A DNA stretch of 64,000 nt from Erpobdella octoculata (Eukaryota > Annelida > Clitellata > Hirudinida > Erpobdellidae): positions 39,343,460-39,407,459 of the forward strand of contig OZ022239.1 of assembly GCA_963978895.1 (NCBI GenBank), given 5' to 3'. Position 1 is the stretch's first letter; each line of letters begins with the position of its first letter. The position numbers were made by a program, and so were the translations under genes. Below are positions 51,254-62,264 of the stretch, piece after piece. The notes beneath the pieces were generated by a model that made no database searches, had not been told where the DNA came from, and worked only from the letters and a program-made list of their open reading frames with translations.

Positions 51254-52290
51254 ACTAGCGGGGTTACCCGGCGTTGCCCGGGGTTTTTAGAGGTTTTTCT
51301 AATGTTTGTCTCTCTCGCTCCCGTTTCCTTCTCCACTTTCCCGTTTTCGTCGCGTTCCCGGTCGCTTTTCCGCTCTCGGTCGTTTTCCAGCTCCCGGTCG
51401 CTTTCCCGCTCAGAAGTTTTGTTATCGATTTTCTCTCTTGCTCGCGTTTCCTTCCAAGCTTGCTCTCCCGATTCCAGTCGCTTTCCGCGTTCCCGGTCGC
51501 TTTCCCGTTCCCGGTCGCTTTCCCGTTCCCGGTCGCTTTCCCGTTCCCGCTCATGCTTGCTCTCCCGTTCCAGGTCATGCTTGCTCTCCCATTCCCGTTC
51601 CCGTTCACGCTCATTTTCTCTTTTCCATTCTTTCATAACTTCTGTTAGCCTATAAAACGTAAAATAGATTTGCTAAGACTATATATATATATATGAATGT
51701 TTGTGGGTTAGTTTGTATATTATAGAAACGGGAAAGCGACCCGGAACGGACAGCGAGCGGGAACGGAAAAGCAAGCGTGAGCGGGAATGGGAGAGCAAAC
51801 GTGAGCGGGAACGGGACAGCGACCGGGAACGGGAAAACGACCGGGAGCGGAAAAGCGACCGGGAGCGGGAAAGCGACCGAGAGCGGGAAAGCGACCGGCA
51901 GCGGGAAAACGACCGAAAACGGGAAAGCGAACAGGAGTGGGAAAGCAGGTGGGAAAGAAAACGGGAGAGAAAGAGACAAACAATAGAAAAACCTCTAAAA
52001 ACCCGGGCAACGCCGGGTATCTCCGATAGTACATACATAAACACACACACAGACACACATACATGCACATACACATACATACATACATACGCACAAACAT
52101 ATATATATAGTTCCCGCTCGCTCACCCGCTCCGCTCCGCTCATTTTGTGACGGATTTCAAATTTTTTTTTTATATTTGATTCCTCTTGACTCTCAAGGTT
52201 GTGTGAAAATTTCATTACGATCGGATGAATGGTGTAGCAATGCATAAAGGCCATTAACATACATACAAACATTCATTTTTATATATATAG
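51254..52290. mobile_element. Second copy of the palindromic Helentron-like composite
   Basis: 3' half (-) 51254-51675, 3' half (+) 51676-52030, 5' half (-) 52031-52290, nearly identical in order and junctions to 4571-5795, including the junction TTTGCTAAGACTATATATA. The minisatellite arrays are shorter here (about four and five units). A further 5' half (-) follows at 52291-52485. Confidence 0.75.
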
Positions 52291-52529
52291 ATATAGTTCC
52301 CGCTCGCTCACCCGCTCCGCTCCGCTCATTTTGTGACGGATTTCAAAATATTTTTCTCTATATTTGATTCCCCTTGACTCTCAAGGTTGTGTGAAAATTT
52401 CATTACGATCGGATGAATGGTGTAGCAATGCATAAAGGACATGAACATATACATACAAACATTCATTTTTATATATATAGAAAAAATTGAACAAAAGGAA
52501 TTGAAATAAAACTTGTTGTTTACTCTTTT

Positions 52530-53135
52530 ATTTAGGTTACCATCTTTGTTTGTGTGTGTGTGTGTGTGTGGCCTTCTCTGTACGCAAATCTTGCAAGTAA
52601 AATTTAACCAGCTTTTTGACTAGCTAGGAAGCTGAAACTTTCAGCATAGCTTTATAATGGGTGACAATACATGACTCAATTAAAAAAAACTTAGTTTAAA
52701 CATCTTTCGTAATTCTAAATCGAGTGTATTTGAAACGAAAGTTTGTGTTGAAAAACTCGTTTTTTCTTTTACTTATTTATTTTTTTCCTCTTTTTCGTTT
52801 TTTCTGTCTCTCTTCTTTTTTACACGCTTTTACTTAACTTGACTTCTCTGTCTGTCGATCTGTAGTCAAAATTTTCAATCGATTTTAAACTAACTTTGGG
52901 ATGAGCTAGAGATTTAAAAATTTAAACATACTTTCGAACTGATTAACAATGCATTTTGTCAAATTTTCGGATCGATTGGACAAAATTTAATTGAATAATT
53001 ATTTGTGATATTTTCGTCGAACTATTTATTGTCTATGTTAATATACTTGTTGTTTATGTAACAGAATGTGGCCTACACAATCGATTATATAAAAGTGTGT
53101 TTTTAAAAAACTTTGTTTTTTGATTCACTTGTTTC
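52530..53135 (+). repeat. Dispersed repeats X and Y side by side
   Basis: Repeat X at 52530-52790. Repeat Y at 52835-53135 contains ATTATTTGTGATATTTTCGT and GTGGCCTACACAATCGATTA. Other Y copies are at 1690-1970 and, inverted, at 6050-6285. Confidence 0.65.
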
Positions 53136-53690
53136 TGTATTTTTTCTTTCTGGAGCAATTTCAACACAAGACATTTTTTTATTAGTTACTTGTTACTTCA
53201 AAGCTGAGAATAACTTTTTAGCTGCAGTGTTCAATAGTAAGATTACCTCAATCAGTTATCACTTATCACAGTGGTAAGTGCTTTATTAAAAATTTTAGAA
53301 TAAGCACCTCCGCCTCCCCCACTCGGTTATCAGCTTTTTTTGGAGAAAAAATGAAAAGAGGGTTAAGAACATTTTTAAGAAAAATACCTCAAAATACCGT
53401 CCCCCGCGTCACCAGCTTTTTGGAGAAAAATAAGAAAAGAGGTTTTCTCAAAAATTTAAGAAGAAGGCGAGAGGCGCTTTTTAGACTCGACATAGGCGCG
53501 GAGGGGGTGCGGGTTGCCTCCGGCCTGGTGCTTAATCCGCTACTGCACAGTGCTTACTTTGTATAATCATAATTTGCTGCATCGACCACAAGACGGTAAC
53601 TTCGGCGTTTCCCTGCCTGCTGTCACTATTAGTGCAGGCTCATTCTCTACATTATCTATATGTATTCTATTCTCTACACGTTTATTTATT

Positions 53691-54165
53691 ACTAGCGGGT
53701 TACCCGGCTCGGGGTTTTAAGAGGTTTTTTTATCGTTTTTCTCTCTTGTTTCCGTTTCCTTCCCCGCTTGCTCTTCCGCGCCCGGACTCTTTCCCATTCC
53801 CGGTCGCTTTCCCGTTTTTGGTCGCTTTCCCGTTCCCGTTCCCACTCGCGCTTATTTTCTCTTTTCCACTTCTTCTTAACTTCTTTTAGCCCATAAAAAG
53901 TGAAATAGATTTGCTAAGTTGCTTGAAGCCTTCAAACCTTTTACAGTCTTACATAGGCACTTTTGGCCTGGAAAGGTTTTTTGGCCCCCCCCCCCTGAGC
54001 CGGTGGATGGGAGAGTAGGGAGTCCAAACCTTCTTAACTTTCTTTTTCCAGTATGAAAACTACTTTCTTGCCAAATTTCATCAAGATCGCTCCAGCGGTT
54101 CAGTTTTCTATAAAGGACAGACCCACTCACATACTCACAGACTCACACACATAAATACAGCGTAA
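53691..54165 (-). mobile_element. Helentron-like element, relative of 675-1420
   Basis: 3' end ACTAGCGGGTTACCCGG (as on +), GC-rich core, CTATAAAGGACAGACCCACTC near the 5' end. Shares ATCAAGATCGCTCCAGCGGT with 1353-1372. It ends about 170 bases beyond the ZPBP-like stop codon. Confidence 0.65.
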
Positions 54166-54220
54166 ACATACCATAAATACAAAATTAAAAAACTTTTTGT
54201 CACAGTAAAAATTTGTTGTT

Positions 54221-54226
54221 TTTATT
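54221..54226 (-). promoter_or_regulatory. Candidate poly(A) signal of ZPBP-like gene
   Basis: AATAAA on the minus strand about 112 bases after the stop codon. It supports a transcribed unit, but the region is AT-rich, so chance occurrence is likely too. Confidence 0.35.
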
Positions 54227-54337
54227 GAAATCTTAACCAAATTAGAGGAAGTTGACAAAAAAAAGCTTTGAATTGCAAAAATACACTGTATAATTGATAT
54301 TTTGCTGTAAATACAATATTTTAAAATAAATTCATAA

Positions 54338-55636
54338 TCAAGTTTTTCTTTTTTTTAGTTTTATAGTTTCCATTAATTCTTCATCTTGTTTCTCTAATTC
54401 TTTTTGTTTTTCTTTTTTATCTTCAAAGCACATGCAATCTTGAAAAAATTTGCACATCTTATATCTGTTTTCCATAGAATCTAAACAAAATACTGATATT
54501 AATAAACCAATGATTAGTGAAAACAGCAAAAATAAAGGCACTAGGATTATTATGGCATTTCCAGATTGAAAAAACCATATGCAATCGTCGATAGTGGTGG
54601 CACCATGACGGGATGAAATCTTGAAAAGTGGACAGTATATACATTCTGGGTTTCCAACAAAAGGGGAATAACTAAGCAAACCACACGTGTAACAAACTTG
54701 ATCGTCAACATTCAACAGTCTTGCTTTTCCGATATCACAGGGAATACAGACATTTTGATTATATAGCTCATATCCGTCAATGCAAACAGGGCGGGATTTA
54801 ATTGTTGTTTTTTTATCTTGAAGTAACATTTCTGCTCTTTCGCGATGCACTAACTTTGAAAACGTTCTCAGTTCCCTTATCGCATTTTTCGAAAATACTT
54901 CTAGCTCTTTTATTGATTCGCTATTGATACAGTCAATGCCACAGTTTGGAGGCAATCCTTCTTGAAAGTTTGGATACAAATACTGGTGAATACACACGCG
55001 TGCTTCCATCATTTCAAGAAAGGCGTCGACCGACGAACATTTGTCAATTTTCACTACGTAGAGGCATTGAGGGTCATTCTTACATAAAAATTTTACAGTT
55101 GAGTTGACAATTGTTGTTTGTACAGCTTCATAGCAGTTAGGAACTAAAAAATACAAAAATATTTCTTGAATCCACACTGGAGAAGTAAAAATTATTACGG
55201 TCTTGGTGTATTCATTGTAGTAATCTAAAAATTCACTACTTGAGACTCTACAATAATATGTACCACTTTCTTTTGGTGTTGGTCGAATAAAGATAAGATC
55301 ACCATTTTTAAGTGGAAGAAAGCGATGTCCGAAAATTTCATGTCTACTGTTTGGTCCATACCATTTAAATACAGGGTTGACAATGGGTTTTTGAATGTCT
55401 CCAAGCTTTGAGCACTGCTCGATGTGGAACGAACCGGCTTCTATTAGGACTAAATTTGGTGCCCTATACGACAGAGAAACCCAGAAATCTTTATCCAAAT
55501 CTGGTTTTTTTATATCTTGTAGTTCCTGCCTAGTAGGCAAGTCATCCACGGTCTGATCACAGAAGACAGCGAATAACCAATTAGCAACAAAATATTCCAA
55601 CGCTTTCATTTTAGCAAAAAAAATAATTGTTTTCAT
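54338..55636 (-). CDS. Membrane-anchored ZPBP/Sp38-like protein with Ig-like and Cys-rich domains
   Basis: Complete 432-aa open frame without introns. Residues 1-27 contain a hydrophobic leader; Met10 (MKALEYFVANWLFAVF) is an alternative start. An Ig-like domain spans about 75-150 (Cys75, WYGPN at 92-96, SGTYYC ending at Cys129). A middle region with paired Cys follows. A Cys-rich C-terminal module at about 283-353 has CxxC pairs and ends RHGATTIDDC. A transmembrane helix lies at about 361-384, then a charged cytoplasmic tail rich in Lys and Glu. The order Ig (WxGPN), middle Cys region and Cys-rich EGF-like end resembles zona-pellucida-binding proteins, acrosomal sperm proteins. Known mammalian ZPBPs are about 340-350 aa and lack the C-terminal membrane helix and tail seen here. 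Lack of introns suggests a retrogene or intron loss. Family call is from memory of the domain pattern; expression in sperm is inferred. Confidence 0.62.
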   Translation of the reverse strand: MKTIIFFAKMKALEYFVANWLFAVFCDQTVDDLPTRQELQDIKKPDLDKDFWVSLSYRAPNLVLIEAGSFHIEQCSKLGDIQKPIVNPVFKWYGPNSRHEIFGHRFLPLKNGDLIFIRPTPKESGTYYCRVSSSEFLDYYNEYTKTVIIFTSPVWIQEIFLYFLVPNCYEAVQTTIVNSTVKFLCKNDPQCLYVVKIDKCSSVDAFLEMMEARVCIHQYLYPNFQEGLPPNCGIDCINSESIKELEVFSKNAIRELRTFSKLVHRERAEMLLQDKKTTIKSRPVCIDGYELYNQNVCIPCDIGKARLLNVDDQVCYTCGLLSYSPFVGNPECIYCPLFKISSRHGATTIDDCIWFFQSGNAIIILVPLFLLFSLIIGLLISVFCLDSMENRYKMCKFFQDCMCFEDKKEKQKELEKQDEELMETIKLKKRKT

Positions 55637-55834
55637 CTTAAATTGAAAGTAAAATTATGACGTTTTAAACAATAATATTTACAATATCGAGGAATTAAAA
55701 ATGTCAAACTTTAATTCTATGTAGACAAATTAAAATATAACGAAGAAAAAACGCTCTACAACACTAAAAACCTGTACGTGTTAAAGAAAAACTGAGATGA
55801 GTTTCGGATTCCACACTAAAAATTAGTGGAACAA

Positions 55835-56090
55835 ATAAAGGAAAAAACGAGTTTTTTTAGCACAAACTTTAATTTCAAATACACTCGATTTATAAATATG
55901 AAAGATGTTCAAACTAAGTTTTTTTAATTGAATCATGTATTTTCATCCAATATAAAGCTATACTAAAAGTTTCAGCTTTCTAGCTAGTCAAAAAGCTGGT
56001 TAAATTTCACTTGCAAGATTTGCGTACAGAGAAAGCCACACACACACAAACAGAGATTGTAACCTAAATAAAAGTTTGTAAAAAAACTGT
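55835..56090 (-). repeat. Dispersed repeat X, inverted copy
   Basis: Reverse complement of the 49505 copy. It lies about 200-450 bases upstream of the ZPBP-like start, so it could contribute to that gene's 5' region. Confidence 0.7.
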
Positions 56091-57006
56091 TAGACCTAAC
56101 TCAGCAAATATTGCGTTCCCAATGTTATCATTTATGTACCGCTTGCACATAAGCAATAAAATTTGACAGTAAATTTTGCCCACAGGCGTAAGACATGGAC
56201 TTCTTAATATAAACCTGGACAGTCAACTAATTTTAATATTTTGCAGCTCTGAGCGCCTGAAGGCCATGCGTTTTATGATAGCTTGGCTGTCAATACTGGG
56301 CTCGAAGCTAAACTTTGCATAAAGACCATCAGCTTGGTCAGTTTTGTTTGTTCGAGTTGAGTGAAAAGTCGCGTAGTTTGCTTGTACGTAACATGTTATA
56401 TAAATTATCAAAATCCGTTATGTTGTTTAAGTTAATTTTTATAAGGACGCAAAACACTAGATTAACACCAACAAATTGGATATTAGCTGGTTATTTGAAA
56501 TTTATTGCAAACTCAAACACTGGATTACAATTACTACAACAATTCAATATATTATCATTGTGTTGTTTAAACAAAACATTAAATTAACTACAACAGATTG
56601 AAAATTAGATGGTCATTTGAAGCTCATTGGAAACTACATGAAGTTTATTGTAATCTGCAAAAAGTCGGGTAGTATAAACTTACAGTAAAGAAACATTTAC
56701 CGGAGTCATGCTTTATGTGCTTAATATCTGTTAAATGAAGTTGGATTTAAAAAAGTCTTGATATAAAACTACAGCAACCTGATGCTATTGAATCACACTT
56801 TGTGTGGAAGAAAACAATTACTACACGTCATGAAAAAAACACTTGAACGCTAAAAAAGAAAGAAACAACATTTTTCCTTAAAGATTCCGGCTTACTGATA
56901 ATGAAATTGAGAAATGATGATAATGATATATAATATATGGTATATAAGATAAAACAAAAATTTGACTAATGAATATTTAATTGTTTAATTTAATTTAATT
57001 TAATTT

Positions 57007-57099
57007 AAAACGTTGCGGGCGCATTATTTTTTATAACCATTTGTTTTATTAAAGTTGTTGATGTTGTAGCCGCAGCCTATAATGTGCCCGCAACGTTTT
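57007..57099. repeat. 21-bp inverted repeat
   Basis: AAAACGTTGCGGGCGCATTA at 57007 and its reverse complement at 57079-57099 (one mismatch), 51 bases apart. GC-rich arms in AT-rich surroundings. Confidence 0.85.
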
Positions 57100-57337
57100 C
57101 CGTTGTATATGAATTATAGAAATATTATTTTATACTTTTTAAGGCGCAAGAAAAACGTTGTTTTTTTTCTAAATATATTTTTTATTATTTACAAATTATT
57201 TTTTACTTTTTCGTTTTTGATGGGTGAAATTCAAGAATTTGAGCTTTTAGAATAAATGTATTCAAATGACTGGTTAATCACAGGGAGTGCCACGTAAAGG
57301 CAACGTGCAAACCAAAGCATCACTCACCTCGCAATGC

Positions 57338-57416
57338 GAAATAGGAGGCAGCGCGTGTGTGGTTTGATTAACGTCTGTATCTTTAATCAAACCACACACG
57401 CGCTGCTTCCTATTTC
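57338..57416. repeat. 34-bp inverted repeat with 11-base loop
   Basis: Arms 57338-57371 and 57383-57416 match at 33 of 34 positions, the exception being a G-U-compatible pair. Contains GCAGCGCGTGTGTGGTTTGA. It is followed by a (GT)n run. Confidence 0.9.
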
Positions 57417-58838
57417 ACGCGTGTGTGTGTGTGTGTGTAGTTTGATGTAAGCTCTGTCGCATCTTCACATACAACGACTGACTCATTCATTCAAGTTCAT
57501 TCATATTCATGATTATTCGCTCATGCAGGCTCATCGAGTTGTTTCCTTTTCCTCCATCTCTCACTTTCTCGCACATGGGATCCATGCGAGAAAGAGAGTG
57601 AAAGAGAGAAAAGCAAAATAGAGCGAGAGGTAGTTAGTTATGATTTGTCTGCAAAAACTTTTTTATTAGTTGGAGTGCCATTCTCAGAATTAGTATTTAT
57701 ATTCTATCAACATTAATCTATAACATATCCAAAAATCATAACTGTAAGTACATGCCCATAGACATCGGACAAGCACACAAACAACATTGTGACGTAATAA
57801 AAACGTTGTAAAAAGGAAAATTACTTATTCTCCTCGGTCATCAGATATTTTTAGAAGAAAAGTGTATAAGTTTTTAAAAACATTTTTGGAAAAGTATCTA
57901 TAATATCCTACTCCCCCGCTCATCAGCTATTTGGGGGAAAAAAGTTTAAAATTAGGAAGGTTCAATTTTGAATTATGTTGGTTTTAAAAAAAAAAACAGT
58001 TTGCCCTCCCGCCCGTTATTTTTCTGAAATGACTCTCCTGGGGAAGAAGTAAAAATCCATCATTCAAATCAACTTTTGAAGAAATCTTTGAGAACGATGC
58101 GGTAATCATCTCTGAGTCCTTTGAGTGGAATATTCTGAATTTCGACAATTTAATGGATGCAAAAACTTTTCTATCTGCAACACTTGCTATGTTTTTTTTG
58201 TGAGTTAACATAGACATCTAAGCGTGTTTTAGTTTGTTGCATGAATTCACTTTGACGTGAACACTAAACTGTTCGAGAAGATCCAGTGCACCATTCTAAC
58301 CAGTAAAGTCTGAGAAATTCGTCAAAGAACGGGTTACAAGTTTACCCATTCTTTGACCATAGCACGCATGGGACACACCAAAAAATAAACAAATGCGTAC
58401 CAAGCTCCAGTTTTATTAGAATATATTGAAATAGCCAGAAGATTTTCGAAGTTTTGAGGGCTCTACATACACCTTTGATCACCTGATTTTATATTCACTA
58501 AGCCTACTTGACATTAGGGAAATCATTTTGGGGGCAGAGGGAGGGCATTGCTGGAACGTGCAACTTAATGTGGAAAAAATCTCAAGGGTTTCCCGCTTTA
58601 AATTTCACGGCTACTGCCCACCTCCAGCTAACCTTCCTGTCAATAACTTTTTGATTATAAAAATGTGGAAGTTTTTAGAAAATGTTTGAGAAAAGTAGTT
58701 CTAACTATCTCCCGGTCATTAGCTTTTGTTGTCAGAAAAAGTTTACATTATGATACAAAATTGAGCCCATTCAACATGTTGTCCCCCCCAAATGTGGCTG
58801 AAATGATGTTCCTGCTTAACATTATTTAAAAACCTGTC

Positions 58839-59045
58839 TTGGTGCTAAGTTAGCTGAGTTGGTAGAGCGTTAGCCTTGAACGTGAGAGCTTCACGGTTCG
58901 ACTCCAACTCACTGCCTAGTAGCCCATGTCAACGGAAAACTTAGCGGGTAAAATCGTTCTCTCCGTGGGGCATGTAAAAGAACAGCGCCTTTGAACAAAG
59001 CGGAAAAGGCGCTCTATAAATTATCAAACATTTACATTTTTACAT
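58839..59045 (+). mobile_element. tRNA-derived SINE, third family
   Basis: TTAGCTGAGTTGGTAGAGCG and CGGTTCGACTCC are well-kept A and B boxes. The tail has AAAGAACAGCGCC and ends ATAAATTATCAAACATTTAC. The same tail alone appears at 21200-21240 (inexact) and 23702-23727. Confidence 0.7.
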
Positions 59046-59737
59046 TTGGCTTTCACGAGTCGTTGATACGTTTTGTTTTATTTTTTAATATTTCGCGTCC
59101 AGTTTATGGGAGTCTTTGGATATGTACGCTAGAAAAATTCATGATTATTGAACATTTAAAACATTTTTTACGCATAAAATTTTTTTTAGAAATATTTAAT
59201 TTTGAAAGTGTTTCCTAGCTTGTTTTTTCACAGGCTTTTTAATTTTTGAATTTGGTTCCGACGAAGGGGGGCCAAAGTCTATTGACGAAATGTGAGGGGG
59301 CCATGGCCGGACTGGCCCCTCTGAATACGCTAGTGTCATTAACTAGCAGTTTTTAAAAGTACATGTGTACTGTTCTTTTTTTATGTCCCCAACTTCACTC
59401 AATTTTGAATTTTGAGTTTTTAAATTTTTAATTGTCAAACAAAATTCCAAGATTGAATGATAAAGTTGCGTGCTATATTCTCTAGACTACGCAAACGCAG
59501 TATCCAGTGGCGGACACAGAAATTCCTGGTGGGGAGATGCACATTCTCTTTAAAAAAAGTTGATGACCGTTGATGGGTACTCTTAAGTATTTTACCAAAA
59601 TTTTTTAATAGACCCACTTTTTCTTCCCAAAAAAGCTAAGGTCATTTTCCAAAAACTAAGTATTATACTAAAAAATGTCAATTGATGCTCTGGTGGGGGA
59701 TCCTCTTCCTGCTTGTACCTACGTATTATTATATAAA

Positions 59738-60432
59738 CAAAGGCGAATTTAAGAATTTGGAGTCCATAGGCCAAAGTTTCGATGGCGCTCCCAGCGCTTT
59801 TCCCCGGGAGCCCCAAGTAACTGATTATTTCCTCGGACCCCGGTTCATGCAGGGTCGATTTATTTGACTGATTATAGTTGGATAGCCTATAAATATAATG
59901 ATGCTATGTAATTAAATACTTAAGAGTCCTGTTCAATTTGTCCATAATTTTTCATTATTGTAGTAAAGCAACTACAAACATAATTATTATCTTGTCCTTT
60001 TATTGACCTGAAATACTTCTTGATTCTCTTTAGAGTAGAAAATGACCGTTCACCGTACCAGTTGGTGTTCAAAAGATATTCAAATAGCAATATCAACGTT
60101 TGGATATACGTAAGTCCTGAAGAGACTTTGATCTTATGATTTTGTATGTTCAATTATAGTCAAACAATTTGAATTAAATTAAATATTAAATTTATATTAT
60201 TGTTTCACTAAAACGAGAATCAAAACACAGAATTCAAGTGAATGAATTGGTATAAAAAATTAAATGCAAAAATAAGAAAAAAATAAAGTACTAAAAAACA
60301 AAAGCTTTAGATGACTTCACTTTGTTCTTCCTTTTTTTCTTTACTTTCTTTTTTCTTATTGTTTGCGGCGCCCCAGGCTTCGTGGCGCCCATAGGCTGCA
60401 GCCTATGTAACCTATGCCTAAATCCGCCCCTG
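59738..60432 (-). mobile_element. hAT transposon, 695 bp, internally deleted
   Basis: Ends CAAAGGCGAATTTAAG and, on the other strand, CAGGGGCGGATTTAGGC. Flanked by exact 8-bp duplications TATATAAA at 59730-59737 and 60433-60440. The minus-strand frame 60153-59920 keeps a hAT dimerisation piece (ERSFSTLKRIKKYFRSIKGQD). Confidence 0.87.
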
Positions 60433-60746
60433 TATATAAATATAAAGGTCATGTGTGTGTGAGGGCAATCGCTTCTCACATCCAAGCCGCAGGAGCAATC
60501 TATATAACATTTGGCATGCAGGTAAAACTTCATTAATAAACAATTTTTCAAAAAAATTAAAAAAATCTGTTATTTATTTGACAGAGAAAAAAATTAAACA
60601 AAAACCGGGTAACTCTGTCTGGAAGCTATATAATGGCGGGAAAATTTTGCCTCCCTCTGGAAAATGCTGAATTTACGTCCCTGGCTCGTAATAAACCAGT
60701 AGGAGTTTACTCAATGGTTACAGCTCAAATGTAGCGCTGGTGTCTG

Positions 60747-60960
60747 CAGAGGCGTGGATTGAAGGGGCTGAGGGGGGCCACGGCCCCTTCAAAGACTTTT
60801 CCACCAAATAGAAAAATTATCTTTTCTAGCTCACCCATGAATGAGTATTTAGATTATCTGATAAAAACAGTAGTTATCATACTTTTTGAATTATATCTAC
60901 TTGTAATCTACTGCTAATATTTTTCAATCTTCTAGTACTTAGTTTCATGCACCTCTTACT

Positions 60961-60995
<35 letters not shown>

Positions 60996-61508
60996 AGAAC
61001 ATGTCCTAACTGACTGACTGATAATCAACGCCGAGCTCAAACGCCTCATCCTAGAAACGTGAAATTTGGAAATCTCTCACCAAGATTTTTCCAATTCATT
61101 TTAAATTATTTTTATTAGCTCACACATGATAGAATATTTAGATTAGTTGATGAAAGCAGTATTTATCATACTTGTTGATTAATATCCAATTAGTTAAATC
61201 TCTGCTATTATTTTCCAATCTTTTAGAACCTTTAATTTATTTGATGTTGATGATTCAGTGGACAATTTTGTAAAAATGAAAGAACGTCGATACCCTTTGT
61301 TACATTCATAATTTAAACGCTTTTGGTCTGCACTCAATATTAAATAAAAGTTAACTTTTTAAACTGTTTTTTTAACTAATATGATGATTTACATGAAAAT
61401 ACAACATACAAATGTATATTGGGATGATCATTTTTGTTTGAAGATTCTCTGGGTTAAAGTTAAGAAATTTTTATGCCCCTTCAACATTTTGCTGAATCCA
61501 CGCCTCTA
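60747..61508. mobile_element. Non-autonomous hAT-like element, 762 bp
   Basis: Inverted ends CAGAGGCGTGGATT and TAGAGGCGTGGATT (second on the minus strand), flanked by GGTGTCTG and TGTGTCTG, i.e. an 8-bp duplication with one change. A Helentron-like 5' end at about 60958-61075 is nested inside. No coding remnant seen. Confidence 0.75.
60958..61075 (+). mobile_element. Helentron-like 5' end (third family) nested in a hAT element
   Basis: (TA)n then AAGAACATGTCCTAACTGAC and the AACGCCGAGCTCAAACGCCT block also present at 33526. Truncated soon after. Confidence 0.6.
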
Positions 61509-61684
61509 TGTGTCTGGTGTCACAGCAGATTTAAATAATTAGATAAATCGTTCTATAGGATGCCATACCCTTATACGAAAAACCTAGAAAGGTATACAGA
61601 CATTTTTTAAAGATGTTTGGCCATTAATTCATTTCATATAGATTTTTGTCAGATTTTTTCAATCGCAGACCGCCCCTACCCCCC

Positions 61685-62245
61685 CACCCTAGCTACGCCA
61701 CAGCTTGTCATGCTGAAAATAAAAGAAATGGTCTTGACCCTACTGACATAAAAAACTATCGACCAGTTTCTAACCTGACTTTTATGTTAAAACTTGTAAA
61801 ATGGATTGTTGCTAAGCGATTGAAAGTACATCTGGATCTCACTTATATCCAATCAATCTGCCTATCGGCGTTTTCATTCTACAGAAACCGCACTACTCGA
61901 AGTCGTCAAATGTCAACGATCTCACAGTTGCTGTTGATAGAGTTCAGGTTAATTTAATTTTATAATCCCAGCAAGTAATGTAAAAAGTCGTGATATTGAG
62001 CTGGAAAATATCCAAGAGTAATCAAAATTGAATTAATCCTCAACTGAACCGCAGCAAATCTCTTGAAATCGGTAGTTTCCTTCAAACCACGTTCTCGTTT
62101 AAGATTTGAGGTTCCGGTCATTCCGGCTATACCTTGGGTATCTAGTTTAAAATTGCTAGGTGTAACTTTTCAGAGCAACCTCTTTATGGAGGAGCACGTT
62201 ACCGGGGTTTTGGCATCAACTGCCGGTTCACTGTATAGTTCTCCG
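61685..62245 (+). mobile_element. LINE reverse transcriptase remnants
   Basis: Two pieces of one RT with the middle deleted: DIKNYRPVSNLTFMLKLVKW (61740-61800) and VSSLKLLGVTFQSNLFMEEH (62136-62196). Both are standard RT blocks of jockey/L2-like elements. The foldback-type element at 62265 inserted just after it. Confidence 0.7.
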
Positions 62246-62264
62246 AATTCTCCGCTTGCATGGG

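Larger units (their letters stand above)
56091..59737. other. Gene-free stretch upstream of the ZPBP-like gene
   Basis: Holds the two hairpins (57007-57099, 57338-57416), an (AATTT)n run near 56985, a SINE (58839-59045) and decayed copies of a repeat with ACTTTTTCTCCAAAAAGCTG-like cores (57830-57960, 58670-58770, 59520-59700). No coding sequence recognised. Confidence 0.5.

Noticed and set aside
53351..53566. 71-codon Arg/Lys-rich frame
   Set aside because: Falls in a decayed dispersed repeat with relatives near 57840 and 58680; no domain.
58849..58921. Possible functional tRNA gene
   Set aside because: A and B boxes are good, but the sequence continues into a repeated SINE tail and the cloverleaf arms do not pair well.
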